Assembly: GCA_977017575.1 (NCBI GenBank)
Contig: CDRNVI010000040.1
Span: 186,001 to 250,000, forward strand
Direction: 5' to 3'
Length of the DNA: 64,000 bases
Source: Paramoeba atlantica
Taxonomy: Eukaryota; Discosea
In this document: piece by piece, positions 1 through 9,870 of the stretch
How the letters are laid out: every line of letters begins with the position of its first letter
Position numbering within the stretch: the first letter of the stretch is position 1
Position numbers and translations under genes: made by a program
The notes under the pieces: generated by a model
Database searches by the model: none
The model's input: only the letters and a program-made list of their open reading frames with translations
What the model was told of the DNA's origin: nothing

Positions 1-1
1 G

Positions 2-2860
2 CTGCAGTCAACATGGTATTGCTTCTGTGGGAAGGCAAATTCGTCGAGTACAAATACATGCCAGGCTTGTGACACTGCGAAAATGTCTGCGGCATCGCAA
101 TTAGGTGTCCAGCGTTCATCACACAGCAATCTAAATGAAGAATTACGTGACAATACAAAGGCTACTCTGTCACGAAACAGTACATCAGGGCAACAATTAA
201 ATGTTGAAAAATGGGAATGCGAACAGTGTAGTTTTACAAATTCGGGATCGGACGAAAGATGCTTTTCATGCTCTTTTCAACGAGCTGTTGAGCCCGCATC
301 ACCTTCAGGAACCAAGGAAACAACTTTGTCATGGTTCTGCTCCACATGCACCGCGGAAAACGATGAGAATGCTCAGAAATGCAAAGCTTGTGGCGCAATT
401 TCTTCCACCCAAACAGAACGGCGTTTGGACTGGAAATGCAGTGTATGTAGGTTCGTAAATTTTGCATCCCGACACGAATGCAGGGTCTGTCTGAATCCCA
501 AGTTGCCTAAGGCAAATTCACAAGATGCATGGCGCTGCCACTGTGGACAAGCCAATTCTCTGACTTCGACATGTACAGCATGTCACGCCAACAAATCATC
601 CGACTTGCCTATAGCTGCGAAGGAAGTGTCTTGGAAATGTGTTTGTGGGATAACGAATTCCATGTCTGCTCTTTTTTGTCCACAATGTGGAAAGTCAAGT
701 GCTGTTGGTAGCGTTTCTCGTGAAAATGTAGCCCCAAAAATGGATTGGAGGTGTACATGTCGCGCAATAAATTTTGCTCGACGTGCTTCGTGTTTTCGCT
801 GCGGGACAGCTCGGAGCGCCGACAGTCCTCTCGTAGAGTACGGCACACAACCGAACAACAAGATGAATTGGTATTGCCAAAACTGTCATACTTTTAACTT
901 TGCATCGCGAGCGAACTGCATAAAGTGCCGGGCGACATCAAAAGATCAGTGTGCACCTCGAACTGAGGTGAGTGAAATCAGCTGTGACTGCGGATATTCT
1001 TCTCCCACTGCCTTTGAAATATGCCCACAATGTTCCAAGACACGTAAGTCAATGAATACGATGTGCACATCACAGGACACAGATAAGAGAGGTGAGTTGT
1101 CCTACGGTGATGAAGCAGACTGGACTTGCATTTGCGGGTGCGTAAATTTCTCTCGTCAATTGCAATGTCTGAAATGTCAAAACTTGCGTCCTACAGGCAC
1201 AACTCCTACTGCTGCAATAAATCCAGCGAACTCCATGGATGATTGGCATTGTGAGTGCGGCATGCAGAACTTTGCGCAACGTAAAGATTGCTTTGGATGT
1301 ATGAAGCCTCGAACGAGCATAAGTGCTGGCGATCATGTTACAATGAATGTGACAGAACAAGCAAGAACTATGGTCAGGGTGTCAGTAGAACAGAGGCCAG
1401 GGGATTGGCTATGTCCAAGCTGTAGGGGGCTCAATTTTACATCGAGGAAATTTTGTTTTAGGTGTAATACGGCGAAGACAGCGAATGATCAAAGTTCCTT
1501 GAAGGATAAAGGTTCCAGTGCCTTAAACTTTGCAGCGAAACGACTTTGTAAGTGCGGTCGTGTGAATAAAGGGAATCAAGATGAATGTTTTGCGTGCAGA
1601 GCTAAGTTGCCTGAAGTAGAAGATAATTCAATTAATCAGCGGCATAGTCTAAATACGCGTGCTGCGCAAAACACGGGCCGGCCTGGTGATTGGCTTTGTG
1701 TCTGCGGTTACTTGAACTATCGCTCCCGCGCGTCATGCAATAAGTGTGCTTTGCCGCAATCAAGTGCCACAACTCATATATCTTCCGCTTCATCTTCTAT
1801 ATCCGTACATGGAGAGTGGACTTGTAAATGTGGTGCACTTAACTTTAGTCGAAGAAACGACTGCTTCAAATGTAGCGCTCCAATGGCTGAATCAACTTGG
1901 ACCTGTACATGTGGATCTCATCACGATCCCCGCATGAAACAATGTCTTTCGTGTTCAAAAGACCGTCCGAATCCCTCTAGTCACAGTACGAGTTCAAGCT
2001 CATCGGAGTCTGAATGGGAATGCCGTTGTGGTCAGAAAAATCCGTCGTCGTCGGCAGAGTGTTGCCTATGTAAAATAACGCGTGAGAAGAGTATTCAACG
2101 GCAGGACTGGGTTTGTAAATCATGCAGTTTTCCTAATTTTGCATCACGCGCTGCCTGTAAACGGTGCTCGTTGCCAAAAGGGGATGAAAATGTCGAAGTA
2201 ACTAAACTCGGTCCTGGTGCTCGAGATGGCGATTGGAGCTGTCGATTTTGCTCGTACAGGAACTTTGCTTCCCGGACACTATGTATGGCGTGTTCTACTC
2301 TGAGAACAAGTGATATTGAGGATTCGGATTCAAGCGCAACATCTACATGGGACTGTTTATGTGGAAATCAAAACTCTGATACAAGGAATGAATGTTCCAA
2401 ATGCATGATGCCGAACCCGAGGAAGCAAATGTTCTTACCTGGATCCAAAAAAAAGTGGTCGTGTCTTCTTTGTGGATGGAGCAACTTCGCACATCGAGAG
2501 GAATGTATGAAGTGTCAGTCACCACGATCAGATGAAGGGAACATCGACGACGAACCGGTTTCCTCATCTGTGGATGGTACACTGGAAAGCACTAATTCAA
2601 CTACTATTCGAACAGTAGACCAGTGCACCAAACCAGATGCAGTTGATTCCGATTCTTCAGTAGTCCGTTCCCACGAAACCCCGGAGGTTGGAATATCTGA
2701 TTCAGATTCAAATGACAATGAAAGTGTAAGTCTATCAAAAGCTACAAAAAAGCAATCAAAATCATCAGCGAAGAAGCCTAAGAGTCAGAAAAGGGACACA
2801 TCCAAGTCCAAAAAAGTGAAAAAAGGTAAAAAAGAACCCTTGACAACCTACGATTCGTAA
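2..2860 (+). CDS. Protein with about 21 RanBP2-type zinc fingers (5' partial)
   Basis: The frame is open from base 2. Upstream of the first ATG (base 83) it already encodes another finger (WYCFCG, then C-x2-C), so the real start lies outside the window. I count 21 fingers of the form W-x-C-x(1-2)-C-x(3)-N-x(6)-C-x2-C, one about every 40 residues. Thirteen use C-x-C-G spacing and eight use C-x2-C. Two (around bases 985-1035 and 1545-1600) lack the leading Trp. Many carry N-F-A-S-R or similar after the first Cys pair. After about base 2530 the protein becomes acidic and Ser-rich, then Lys-rich to the stop. RanBP2-type fingers such as those of ZRANB2 are known to bind short single-stranded RNA, while others bind ubiquitin or Ran. 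An RNA-binding role is inference. A related single finger ends the protein at 57279-59426. No targeting signal can be judged because the N-terminus is missing. Confidence 0.9.
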   Translation: MQSTWYCFCGKANSSSTNTCQACDTAKMSAASQLGVQRSSHSNLNEELRDNTKATLSRNSTSGQQLNVEKWECEQCSFTNSGSDERCFSCSFQRAVEPASPSGTKETTLSWFCSTCTAENDENAQKCKACGAISSTQTERRLDWKCSVCRFVNFASRHECRVCLNPKLPKANSQDAWRCHCGQANSLTSTCTACHANKSSDLPIAAKEVSWKCVCGITNSMSALFCPQCGKSSAVGSVSRENVAPKMDWRCTCRAINFARRASCFRCGTARSADSPLVEYGTQPNNKMNWYCQNCHTFNFASRANCIKCRATSKDQCAPRTEVSEISCDCGYSSPTAFEICPQCSKTRKSMNTMCTSQDTDKRGELSYGDEADWTCICGCVNFSRQLQCLKCQNLRPTGTTPTAAINPANSMDDWHCECGMQNFAQRKDCFGCMKPRTSISAGDHVTMNVTEQARTMVRVSVEQRPGDWLCPSCRGLNFTSRKFCFRCNTAKTANDQSSLKDKGSSALNFAAKRLCKCGRVNKGNQDECFACRAKLPEVEDNSINQRHSLNTRAAQNTGRPGDWLCVCGYLNYRSRASCNKCALPQSSATTHISSASSSISVHGEWTCKCGALNFSRRNDCFKCSAPMAESTWTCTCGSHHDPRMKQCLSCSKDRPNPSSHSTSSSSSESEWECRCGQKNPSSSAECCLCKITREKSIQRQDWVCKSCSFPNFASRAACKRCSLPKGDENVEVTKLGPGARDGDWSCRFCSYRNFASRTLCMACSTLRTSDIEDSDSSATSTWDCLCGNQNSDTRNECSKCMMPNPRKQMFLPGSKKKWSCLLCGWSNFAHREECMKCQSPRSDEGNIDDEPVSSSVDGTLESTNSTTIRTVDQCTKPDAVDSDSSVVRSHETPEVGISDSDSNDNESVSLSKATKKQSKSSAKKPKSQKRDTSKSKKVKKGKKEPLTTYDS

Positions 2861-3103
2861 AATTGAGCTCCGACTTATTCTCCCATGCGCATAATTCAGA
2901 ACCCGAGACAATGTGCATTGTACATGTTTGTTATACTATAAAAAGCGGCCCGTGTTTGCGTATTGCCCGATACAGAAATACGCTAACTCAACAATTTTAT
3001 TGCTTTTGCAAATTTGATAAACATTATCTGCATTCGTAGAATGTCTGTTTTGAAGAATTTTCTTTTTTCTTTTGGAGGAATACTGTAATCCTTTTACCAT
3101 GTA

Positions 3104-3856
3104 ATGAAACGAGTACTGCACCAAGACCGGCGGAGCGATTGGGTAATACTGCGCAATTCATCACTCACAGAAAGACAATTGCAGGAATATGAAGCAGAAT
3201 TGAAGTCGTTTTCAAATGTACACAAATGGGTACTATCTGCTCGACTTAGTGCTGAAAAGCTGGCATCTCATGTTTTCCCCTCTTTAAAGCTGCACCTAGA
3301 GACTTTGTCAGTGTTAGACCTAAGTCACAATATCATTAAAACCTCTAGGAAGCATACAATATCAAGTCCTACAACTCTACAGATCACACAAGGAATTTTG
3401 AGCCACGGATCAGAAAAAGAAAGTGTAAGGTGCCCAGTTCTTGAACTTATTTATTGTTTGCAGCTCCATCGCAACACAGTGCTCAAAATTTTAAAGTTAG
3501 CGGATAACCCTTTAGGTGATTTCGGGGCGGTGATGATTACGAGAAGCATTTGCCGCTTAGAACCATTCATAGAGCCGAGCAGAACGCATGTCAAAAATGT
3601 TGATCTACATGTTTTGGATTTTGCGCAGTGCGGCATCTCGGATTCCGGTGCCGTGGAAATTAGTCTTGCTCTCAAGATGGCAGCCTTTGGTGAACCCTTT
3701 TTCTTAAAACTCAACAAGAACAGAATAGGACCTAAAGGCACTTTTGAACTTGGAAGCGGCTTATCTGGCATGATCTCATTATCAGTAACAAAGAATAGAC
3801 CTTCAAAGAGTAAGGAAAATTCGAAACAAAAAAGGAAATCAAGACAGGTCAAATGA
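3104..3856 (+). CDS. Leucine-rich-repeat protein, function unknown
   Basis: A 250-residue reading frame follows the zinc-finger gene by about 240 bases on the same strand. LRR-like segments of the ribonuclease-inhibitor style are visible: LSVLDLSHNIIK (about residue 68), LKILKLADNPLGDFGA (about 126), LHVLDFAQCGISDSGA (about 167) and FLKLNKNRIGPKG (about 199). The C-terminus is a Lys/Arg/Ser-rich tail. The start is the ATG at 3104; the nearest upstream ATG (3100) is followed at once by a stop. Such repeats usually form protein-binding surfaces. I recognise no specific orthologue. Confidence 0.75.
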   Translation: MKRVLHQDRRSDWVILRNSSLTERQLQEYEAELKSFSNVHKWVLSARLSAEKLASHVFPSLKLHLETLSVLDLSHNIIKTSRKHTISSPTTLQITQGILSHGSEKESVRCPVLELIYCLQLHRNTVLKILKLADNPLGDFGAVMITRSICRLEPFIEPSRTHVKNVDLHVLDFAQCGISDSGAVEISLALKMAAFGEPFFLKLNKNRIGPKGTFELGSGLSGMISLSVTKNRPSKSKENSKQKRKSRQVK

Positions 3857-4098
3857 ATTCGACATTTGATATACCCTGAACAACCGACCCGTCAACTTAC
3901 GAATATTGTTCTAATTTTATCGAATTTATTTAATATTTTAGCCCGTCGTCTACAGACTCCCAAATGCTTTGCAAAGATTGGAGCATTCTGCTTTTTATTG
4001 TCCAAGACCACAGAATCTGTCAGATTGTATTTTTACGTATAAAAAGTAGAAAAAATAATAATAAAAAAGCGTAACCTTTTTTACCCCCCTCCAAAACC

Positions 4099-5184
4099 AT
4101 GAGAACTGCGCTACGCGAAAAAATCTCCCAACGTCTTCGCTCCGTCTCCGTCCTCCACACCCTTCCCGAGCCCCCCCTCCCCCTCCCCTCCTGTGTGATT
4201 GCCACCCACAACGGCACCTTCCACTGCGACGAGGCCCTGGCCTGCGGGCTGCTGCTCCACGCCCCCCCGTTCGTGGACGCCGTTGTGCTGCGGACCCGTA
4301 CCCCGGGGTTCTTGGAAAAGGCCCAGGCGGTCGTGGATGTCGGCTGCGTGTACGACCCCGGGCGGCTGCGGCTGGACCACCACCAGCCGGAGTTCCAGGA
4401 CACCTTCCGCACCGCGCACCGTGGCTACGCCACACGACTCAGCAGTGCGGGACTCGTCTATCGGCACTTCGGGAAATCCCTGCTGAAGAGCTACTGTGAG
4501 GAATACGGCGTGCGACTGGAGAATACGGAAAAAGACTTGGAGCTGTTGTACGACCGGGTCTATCGACATTTTATTGAGCACATTGATGGGAATGACAACG
4601 GGGTGGATCCGTTTCAAGGGAAACCGACGGCGAATTACTTTGTCCCCAGCTCGCTTCCCGCACGGGTGGCGCGGCTTAACCCGCGGTGGAACGAGGAGAG
4701 CGGTGAGGAGGTGGTCGCGCGTCGGTTCACGCAGGCCATGGAGCTGACGTGTCACGAGTTCTTCGAGGCTGTGGAACAGGTCTGTGCCTCGTGGTTCCCG
4801 GCACGCGCCTTGGTGAGGGAGGCCGTGATGGGCGCCGCGGAGGTTCACCCCTCCGGGCGTGTGCTTAAGCTGAGCGCCGGGGGATTGCCCTGGAAAGATC
4901 ACCTCTTTGATTTAGAGGAGGAGCTTGCCTTGAAGGGTCGGTTTCTGTATGTGCTGTTTCAGGACACGATGGGGGAGTGGAGAGTGATGGCGGTACCGGA
5001 GACTCAGGGAGGATTTTCCAGTCGCAAAGCCTTGCCTTGGAAAGGTCTACGCGATGAGGAGCTCTCGCGCGCGTGTCATGTAGAGGGTTGTGTTTTTGTT
5101 CACGCTTCGGGATTCATTGGAGGAAATAAAACCGAGGAAGGGATCATGAAAATGACCAACGCCGCACTTGAGTCGACGAGTTGA
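4099..5184 (+). CDS. MYG1: MYG1 family (UPF0160) phosphoesterase/exonuclease
   Basis: This 361-residue protein matches the MYG1 family along its length. The N-terminal metal motif ATHNGTFHCDEA (residues 35-46) and LDHHQPEF (92-99, containing D93-H94-H95) are the DHH-type metal-binding signatures. DGNDNGVD lies in the middle and GFIGGNKTEEG near the end. MYG1 proteins are DHH-superfamily exonucleases; the human and yeast forms act on RNA in nucleolus and mitochondria. The length is normal. The 5' half is strikingly C-rich at third positions and GC falls toward the 3' end, unlike the AT-richer neighbours. The long open frames on the opposite strand here are by-products of that composition. An initial basic segment (MRTALREKISQRLRS) could be a mitochondrial presequence, which is inference. 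Confidence 0.93.
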   Translation: MRTALREKISQRLRSVSVLHTLPEPPLPLPSCVIATHNGTFHCDEALACGLLLHAPPFVDAVVLRTRTPGFLEKAQAVVDVGCVYDPGRLRLDHHQPEFQDTFRTAHRGYATRLSSAGLVYRHFGKSLLKSYCEEYGVRLENTEKDLELLYDRVYRHFIEHIDGNDNGVDPFQGKPTANYFVPSSLPARVARLNPRWNEESGEEVVARRFTQAMELTCHEFFEAVEQVCASWFPARALVREAVMGAAEVHPSGRVLKLSAGGLPWKDHLFDLEEELALKGRFLYVLFQDTMGEWRVMAVPETQGGFSSRKALPWKGLRDEELSRACHVEGCVFVHASGFIGGNKTEEGIMKMTNAALESTS

Positions 5185-5461
5185 AGTTTTAATAAACTGA
5201 GTGGATTAGATGGATTCCGTAAATTGTATCTGTGATCGGTAAAGGTTGATTTCGTAGTGGGAGGCGCAGAAATTGCAGTATTTCACACGTTCGGGAAGTA
5301 GGCGCGTAGTTTCAAGTAGTACAGTCACGGATTATGGAAAAACTTAATAGCCTTATGAAAAGGTACGAATCAGTGTAAAGGCAGGATATATAGTGGGAGG
5401 TTCTGTCTGTGATTCTTGACATCGTTTTTATACTCTTTGATCCTTGCATATTTTAATTCTC

Positions 5462-6550
5462 ATGACCGATCTCAGTGATTTTCTGCAGAACTTATTCTCC
5501 GACGAGTACCTCTTTGATTCCGCACATGCTGCTTGGAGAGCTATGACGCAAAGAAATGAGGGTTGGATTTTGATATCACATTTTCTTACCTTTCCAGATG
5601 TGATGCAATTGTGTGAAAGTGTAGATGAAGTATTGGAGGCAGCCCGCCAGCTTGGCGAAACATTGGAGGTAAATCAGGAAGGAACCGCTATTCGAAGAAA
5701 AGATCCACTCCTTGAAAAAGACAATCCAGTACATCGGACACTCTTTGTGAAACCTATCCATCCTGATACGACAGACAAAGAAATAAAAAATTTCTTCTCC
5801 GTTTATGGTGTTGTTGAAAAAGTGGAAAAGAAGATTTTCACAGAATATGACAGAAACACAGGTCAATCGAGTCAGCGAATACGTCCTACAATGCTGATTC
5901 AATTTTCTACAGTAGAAGAGGCGAAAAAATGTGTCAATGCTAAACCTTCGTTCGGGAAACTGAACAATATTGGAGATCATTTCGTCCCCAGACTTCACGT
6001 TGACTTCTTTTCCGACTATGATGAGAAGAAATCTGAATTAGCTGAAGCTCGTTTTCTAAAACATAAACGAGAGGTTCTTATACACGGTGGCGAGGCTACG
6101 AATGCGAAGTCCTCAACTCCAAGGCCTTTCAAGTTTGTACAGACGGGTTCAATACTAAAAGTTTTGAAGGGACCACCGGGGGTTAGTTGGCGAGAGATTA
6201 AAAGTGTGTTATCAGAGATCGGAGGTGATCAATGCCGAGTCTCGTACGTGCGCGAAGATGGAGAGTCCGGTATCACTTATTTATACATGAAAACTTCCAA
6301 AGCAGCCGAAACCCTCGTAGATTTACACCGAAGTATTACAGGGACGGAAAGAGAACGAGTCTGTAGGATTGTTCCCGTTCTAGATATTTGTACTGGAGAA
6401 GAGGAGCAAGTCGCTTCCGAAGCTTATCTTGCGGAAGAAAATGCAAAAGCACGCAAAAAACATCACAGGAACGAAAAACGAGTTCACGGCAAAACAAATA
6501 GAGTAGCAGATAGTGGTCCTGCCACAGTTCTAAATTTACCAAAGGTATAA
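5462..6550 (+). CDS. La: La protein (La motif, RRM, C-terminal RRM)
   Basis: The start is the ATG at 5462 (MTDLSDFLQNLF); the frame is open to 5444 but without an ATG there. Residues about 3-85 form a La motif: FSDEYLFDS, NEGWILISHFLTF and LEVNQEGTAIRRK match its conserved helices and wing. Residues about 92-185 form an RRM beginning RTLFVKPIHPDTT. A second RRM-like domain (about 220-310, GSILKVLKGPPGVSWREI) resembles the C-terminal xRRM of genuine La. A basic tail follows. La binds the 3' UUU-OH of nascent RNA polymerase III transcripts such as pre-tRNA, U6 and snoRNA precursors, and protects them in the nucleus. The domain order and 362-residue length indicate genuine La rather than a La-related protein. 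Confidence 0.92.
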   Translation: MTDLSDFLQNLFSDEYLFDSAHAAWRAMTQRNEGWILISHFLTFPDVMQLCESVDEVLEAARQLGETLEVNQEGTAIRRKDPLLEKDNPVHRTLFVKPIHPDTTDKEIKNFFSVYGVVEKVEKKIFTEYDRNTGQSSQRIRPTMLIQFSTVEEAKKCVNAKPSFGKLNNIGDHFVPRLHVDFFSDYDEKKSELAEARFLKHKREVLIHGGEATNAKSSTPRPFKFVQTGSILKVLKGPPGVSWREIKSVLSEIGGDQCRVSYVREDGESGITYLYMKTSKAAETLVDLHRSITGTERERVCRIVPVLDICTGEEEQVASEAYLAEENAKARKKHHRNEKRVHGKTNRVADSGPATVLNLPKV

Positions 6551-6980
6551 AAATTACACTGCTGTATCACAAGTCAGTGATCTGAGTGCGATGTTGTCAT
6601 TGCGAAACATATCAATGCAAAACAATCATGGTCAATCGTAACAAATTCGAGTGTTTCTATAAAGCGTTTCAAAAAAGTTCTCCACAGTTCACTAATTTAG
6701 TATGATGAATTATGGCGAATGGAAAAAATGTTTTAACACAATGCAAGTTGTGTAGGTCTAAGCTAATATGCTATCTTGATATTTCTAATGCTTTGTATTT
6801 ACCCTTCATTGGTTCCCGAGTAGTTTTTGTTAGTTATAGAATACAAATGTCTCGTTTTTTCGCGGTAATACCATACTTTCTTGATGGTCATAGAACAGTT
6901 TTTGTATGCAATATCACCTTTACAAGGGCGAACAGCATTGTCAATTTCCTATTGTTTAACTCATTATTAAGACTATACAG

Positions 6981-8129
6981 ATGGACACGTCTTCGGAAAA
7001 TAGCAGCCCCTTCGGGATCAATATTTCTGGAATAGAAGAGAAAGATTTGCGAAGATTACAAGAGCTAGAAGATGAATTGGATCAGGTTTGGAGCAAATCT
7101 TCTGGATACGCGATTGACGATGAGGCGTGGAAGACTATGCCACTCTTTATGGAAAATATAACTGACAAGGACGTGGAGGAAAATGCCGCTGTCTGTGGAT
7201 TAACAAATCTCATGTATGAAGACACAAATCCTGAAGATGTTGCTGAAAGGCTTAAGAATTCAGGAAATCAGAATTTAAGCGTCGGCATTAAAACAGGAAA
7301 TTTAGAACTCTTTCGCTCAGCCGTGTCTTTCTACACCGAAGCGCTATCTGTCGAAGGTGCAAGCAGATCACTTAGGTGTGCACTGTACTCCAATAGGAGT
7401 CAAGCTCATCTTTATCTCCAAAATAACTATTCCGCTTTGCTGGACGCCGAGAGAGCTATTTATATGAATCCCGAGCATATCAAGTCATACCATCGCGCTG
7501 TTCAGGCATGTGTTAGGCTTCGGCGCTACGAAAAGGCTTTGAAGTTCGCCGAAAATGTCTTTGAAAGGGAGAAGAATTGGGCAGAGTTTTCGAAAATTGA
7601 AGCTAAGATACAAGATCTTTTGAACTCTCAGAAGGGAAAGAAGGTTGCTATCAGTCGTACCTACACAGAACGACTAGAATTAGAAAATAGCCTAATCCGA
7701 TACCTACAGGAAGAGCTCAAAATTAGAACCGCGGATACCGATATGGAGAACTTGCCCTGGCATTCGGAGGGTTTGACCGTCCTTTCCGAACTTACGAAAG
7801 GCTGTAGACAATTTCCTATCTTGTTTCTTTATGACGAATACGGTCAATGTGATTTTGTTCGTTCTGCCAATTGGGATACTACGCTACGTGACCACCTGGA
7901 AATGATACTCAGTGATCCTCCACCATGGGATACCGACAAAAGGTACGCCAAAGTTGATTCACTAGCTGTCTTTAATCGCAACCCTGGATCTACGAATTAT
8001 ACAGAGATAAACACATTCTGTGATATTCGGAGTGTTTTACAGCAACGTTCATACGTCATGCCTAGATGGGTAGCAATATTCCACGTTGTTCCGAGAGGCT
8101 CTGAATATTTCATGAGATGGAAAAATTGA
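6981..8129 (+). CDS. TTC4: TTC4/Cns1-like TPR co-chaperone
   Basis: The 382-residue protein starts at the ATG at 6981. Residues about 85-205 contain three TPR repeats (AVSFYTEALSVEG, ALYSNRSQAHLYLQNNYSAL, HIKSYHRAVQACVRLRRYEKAL), the Hsp90/Hsp70 tail-binding module. The C-terminal part carries the wheel domain typical of TTC4/Cns1: PILFLYDEYGQCDFV (about 273), then DHLEMILSDPPPWD and a final VPRGSEYFMRWKN strand. Cns1/TTC4 is an essential cytosolic Hsp90 co-chaperone that supports translation elongation factors in yeast. A 107-codon open frame at 6712-7035 overlaps the 5' end and looks non-coding. Confidence 0.93.
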   Translation: MDTSSENSSPFGINISGIEEKDLRRLQELEDELDQVWSKSSGYAIDDEAWKTMPLFMENITDKDVEENAAVCGLTNLMYEDTNPEDVAERLKNSGNQNLSVGIKTGNLELFRSAVSFYTEALSVEGASRSLRCALYSNRSQAHLYLQNNYSALLDAERAIYMNPEHIKSYHRAVQACVRLRRYEKALKFAENVFEREKNWAEFSKIEAKIQDLLNSQKGKKVAISRTYTERLELENSLIRYLQEELKIRTADTDMENLPWHSEGLTVLSELTKGCRQFPILFLYDEYGQCDFVRSANWDTTLRDHLEMILSDPPPWDTDKRYAKVDSLAVFNRNPGSTNYTEINTFCDIRSVLQQRSYVMPRWVAIFHVVPRGSEYFMRWKN

Positions 8130-8402
8130 TTACCGTCACTCCACTTCATCTTCTTCTATTTTCTTTTATACTACATTATATGCCCTTTAAAGGATAACAC
8201 CCCCCCTTAGCTTTTGTGCCGTGAGAGCGCTTGTAAGCTCTTAGTAAGATAGTTCGTTCATATTGGTCTCACTCAGAGGGGTGACTCCTTCCCAGGCGCT
8301 CCCAATAAGCTTCTACGGAGCTCCGACTTGGCGGAATGATTTTCGCAGAGGCCGAAATCCTCAATGCCCCTTCGAACATGCTGGGCTAACATGACATTGT
8401 TT

Positions 8403-8921
8403 TCAGCAAAAAGTTAGAGAGGAAAAAGAGGCTTTAGATAGGTAAGTGTATGGTCGAGCTATGAATACGATCAGTGAAATGCAACTAACGTGTAGGGAGT
8501 CAAATTCCTTTCGAAGTTCATTCAAGTCCGAGCGAAGAGACAAAATATCCTTTTCGAAGCGTTCAACTTGAGACACTCTCTGTGCACCAGTCTCACGCAT
8601 TTGTCTGTGACGATCTCGTGTTTTCTTGGAATCATCAACCGTGATTCCGCGAAAGCTTCTCCAGACTGACCGAAACCACTCCGCCACAATTTCTCGACCC
8701 TTCTGTGAAGGCTCATAATGCTTTACATTGTGACTTTCGAGAAATTCGCACAAGTTAATGGACAATAACTCCGAAGGCAACTCCGTTGTCTTGAGAGTCC
8801 ATCGTGCGTTGGGTGTATTCCATCTCCAATATTCTGGGAATTCACTTTCCTTCACATCTGATGTTGGATCCATGTATGGATCATCCGATTCATCAGGCGG
8901 AGGTAAGTCCATGGAAGGCAA
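8403..8921 (-). CDS. Hypothetical protein on the opposite strand
   Basis: A 172-codon frame runs on the minus strand between the TTC4 gene and a repeat. It starts with a Pro/Asp-rich segment (MPSMDLPPPDESDDPYMD), followed by a Trp/Glu-rich globular-looking part (FPEYWRWNTPNARW, VAEWFRSVWRSFRGI). A short coiled coil (VERFEKDILSLRSDLNELR) comes next, and the last 28 residues are hydrophobic. The composition looks protein-like, but every other convincing gene here is on the plus strand. It could be a true antisense gene or a chance frame opposite untranslated RNA. I recognise no family. Confidence 0.4.
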   Translation of the reverse strand: MPSMDLPPPDESDDPYMDPTSDVKESEFPEYWRWNTPNARWTLKTTELPSELLSINLCEFLESHNVKHYEPSQKGREIVAEWFRSVWRSFRGITVDDSKKTRDRHRQMRETGAQRVSQVERFEKDILSLRSDLNELRKEFDSLHVSCISLIVFIARPYTYLSKASFSSLTFC

Positions 8922-8984
8922 TACGGAAAAAAGAATTTATAGTGCGTAAAATGTCGAGTATTTTTGATTGTTAGACGCTTTATT

Positions 8985-9870
8985 GCGGTGGTTGTAGAAC
9001 TACCGCTCTACACTCGATTATTGAAAAAAAAGTGAACAAAAACAGTGAAAATATAAAGGGGAACACAGTAATATAATAGAAGAAAAAAATATAAAAGGGG
9101 GCTCCGGTGGTCCAAAACTTAAAAAAAAAAATTGAAAAAAATGGGGGGTCCAGGGCGCGGGTCCAGGGGGGGTCATGGTCGAGCAAATTTTTTCGAAAAA
9201 ATTAGTTTTCGAAAAAAAACCGCAGAAAGGGTAGCCGGGGTCTTGGCGCGCATTTTCCACCCCCCTACCCGGGGGTGACCCCCCCGGGTAGTATCCGCAG
9301 GACGGGTCCGCCAGGTTCGGATTTTTTCGGAAAAATTTTTTTGAAAAAAATTTCAACTTGGCGAAAAAAATGGCAAAAAAAATATTTTTCCAAAATCGTT
9401 TCCCCTATTGTGTTTTGATAGTTTGGGACCTACACTAGCTTTCTCCGCAGTTGCTTTTGCAAGGTATCCCTTCTTCTAACCGTGGTGCGCCCCTCAAAAT
9501 GACCCATTTTTGACTAAAAAAGGTGAAAAAGTATTTTTCGGACCTAAAGGGGCATTTTTGTGTCGAAAGAATGGTATGGTTGGAGTCGCATTCTCTACCC
9601 AATACGTTCGGTAGGCTTTCATTCATGCCTACGAGTGATTTCCCATGCGCAAATATCGGATTTAGTACTCTGACAGCAAAAATACGCGAAAATCACCCCA
9701 TATTTACCCGAAATTCGGCTATTTTTGGCTATAATCTTTCCGTTTTCCAGGCTAAATTTTCTTTTTTAGGCTCTTCGTTAAGCGCGGCGGTAGTTTTCAA
9801 CGCGAAGCGCGCAGCATGAGTGACTTCTAAGTTGAAAACAACCACCGCGTTTAACGAAGAGCCTAAAAAA
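8985..9870 (-). repeat. Interspersed repeat copy (a) of the two-block family, reverse orientation
   Basis: The left edge (GGTGGTTGTA, imperfectly palindromic with AACTACC, then GAACAAAAACAGTGAAAATA) matches the sequence at 34605-34680 and the reverse complement of 57075-57140. Read in reverse complement, the element has the hairpin (9762-9870), conserved block 1 (about 9378-9477) and conserved block 2 (about 9190-9335) in the same order as the copies at 16.9, 48.1, 54.3 and 61.1 kb. No intact protein frame is present. It looks like a non-autonomous element with both ends retained. Confidence 0.7.
9762..9870. repeat. Long palindromic hairpin element, copy 1
   Basis: TTTTTTAGGCTCTTCGTTAA at the left is mirrored by its complement at the right, giving a stem of roughly 40 bp around a loop of about 25 bases with GAGTGACTTCTAAG. 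The same hairpin occurs at 16859-16967 and 54250-54358, with a half copy at 46986-47042. Relative to those, the loop is in the opposite orientation here, fitting a reversed copy. Confidence 0.85.

Noticed and set aside
4111-4902. A 263-codon frame antisense to MYG1
   Set aside because: It lies entirely opposite a well-supported gene in GC-rich DNA with few chance stops, and shows no domain.
6712-7035. A 108-codon frame upstream of TTC4
   Set aside because: It overlaps the TTC4 start in another frame, is AT-rich and has no domain; probably untranslated leader.
8441-8496. Possible plus-strand intron (GTAAGT start, AACTAAC-like branch, GTGTAG end)
   Set aside because: Neither flanking frame gives a sustained coding sequence when joined, and no other gene here needs cis-splicing.
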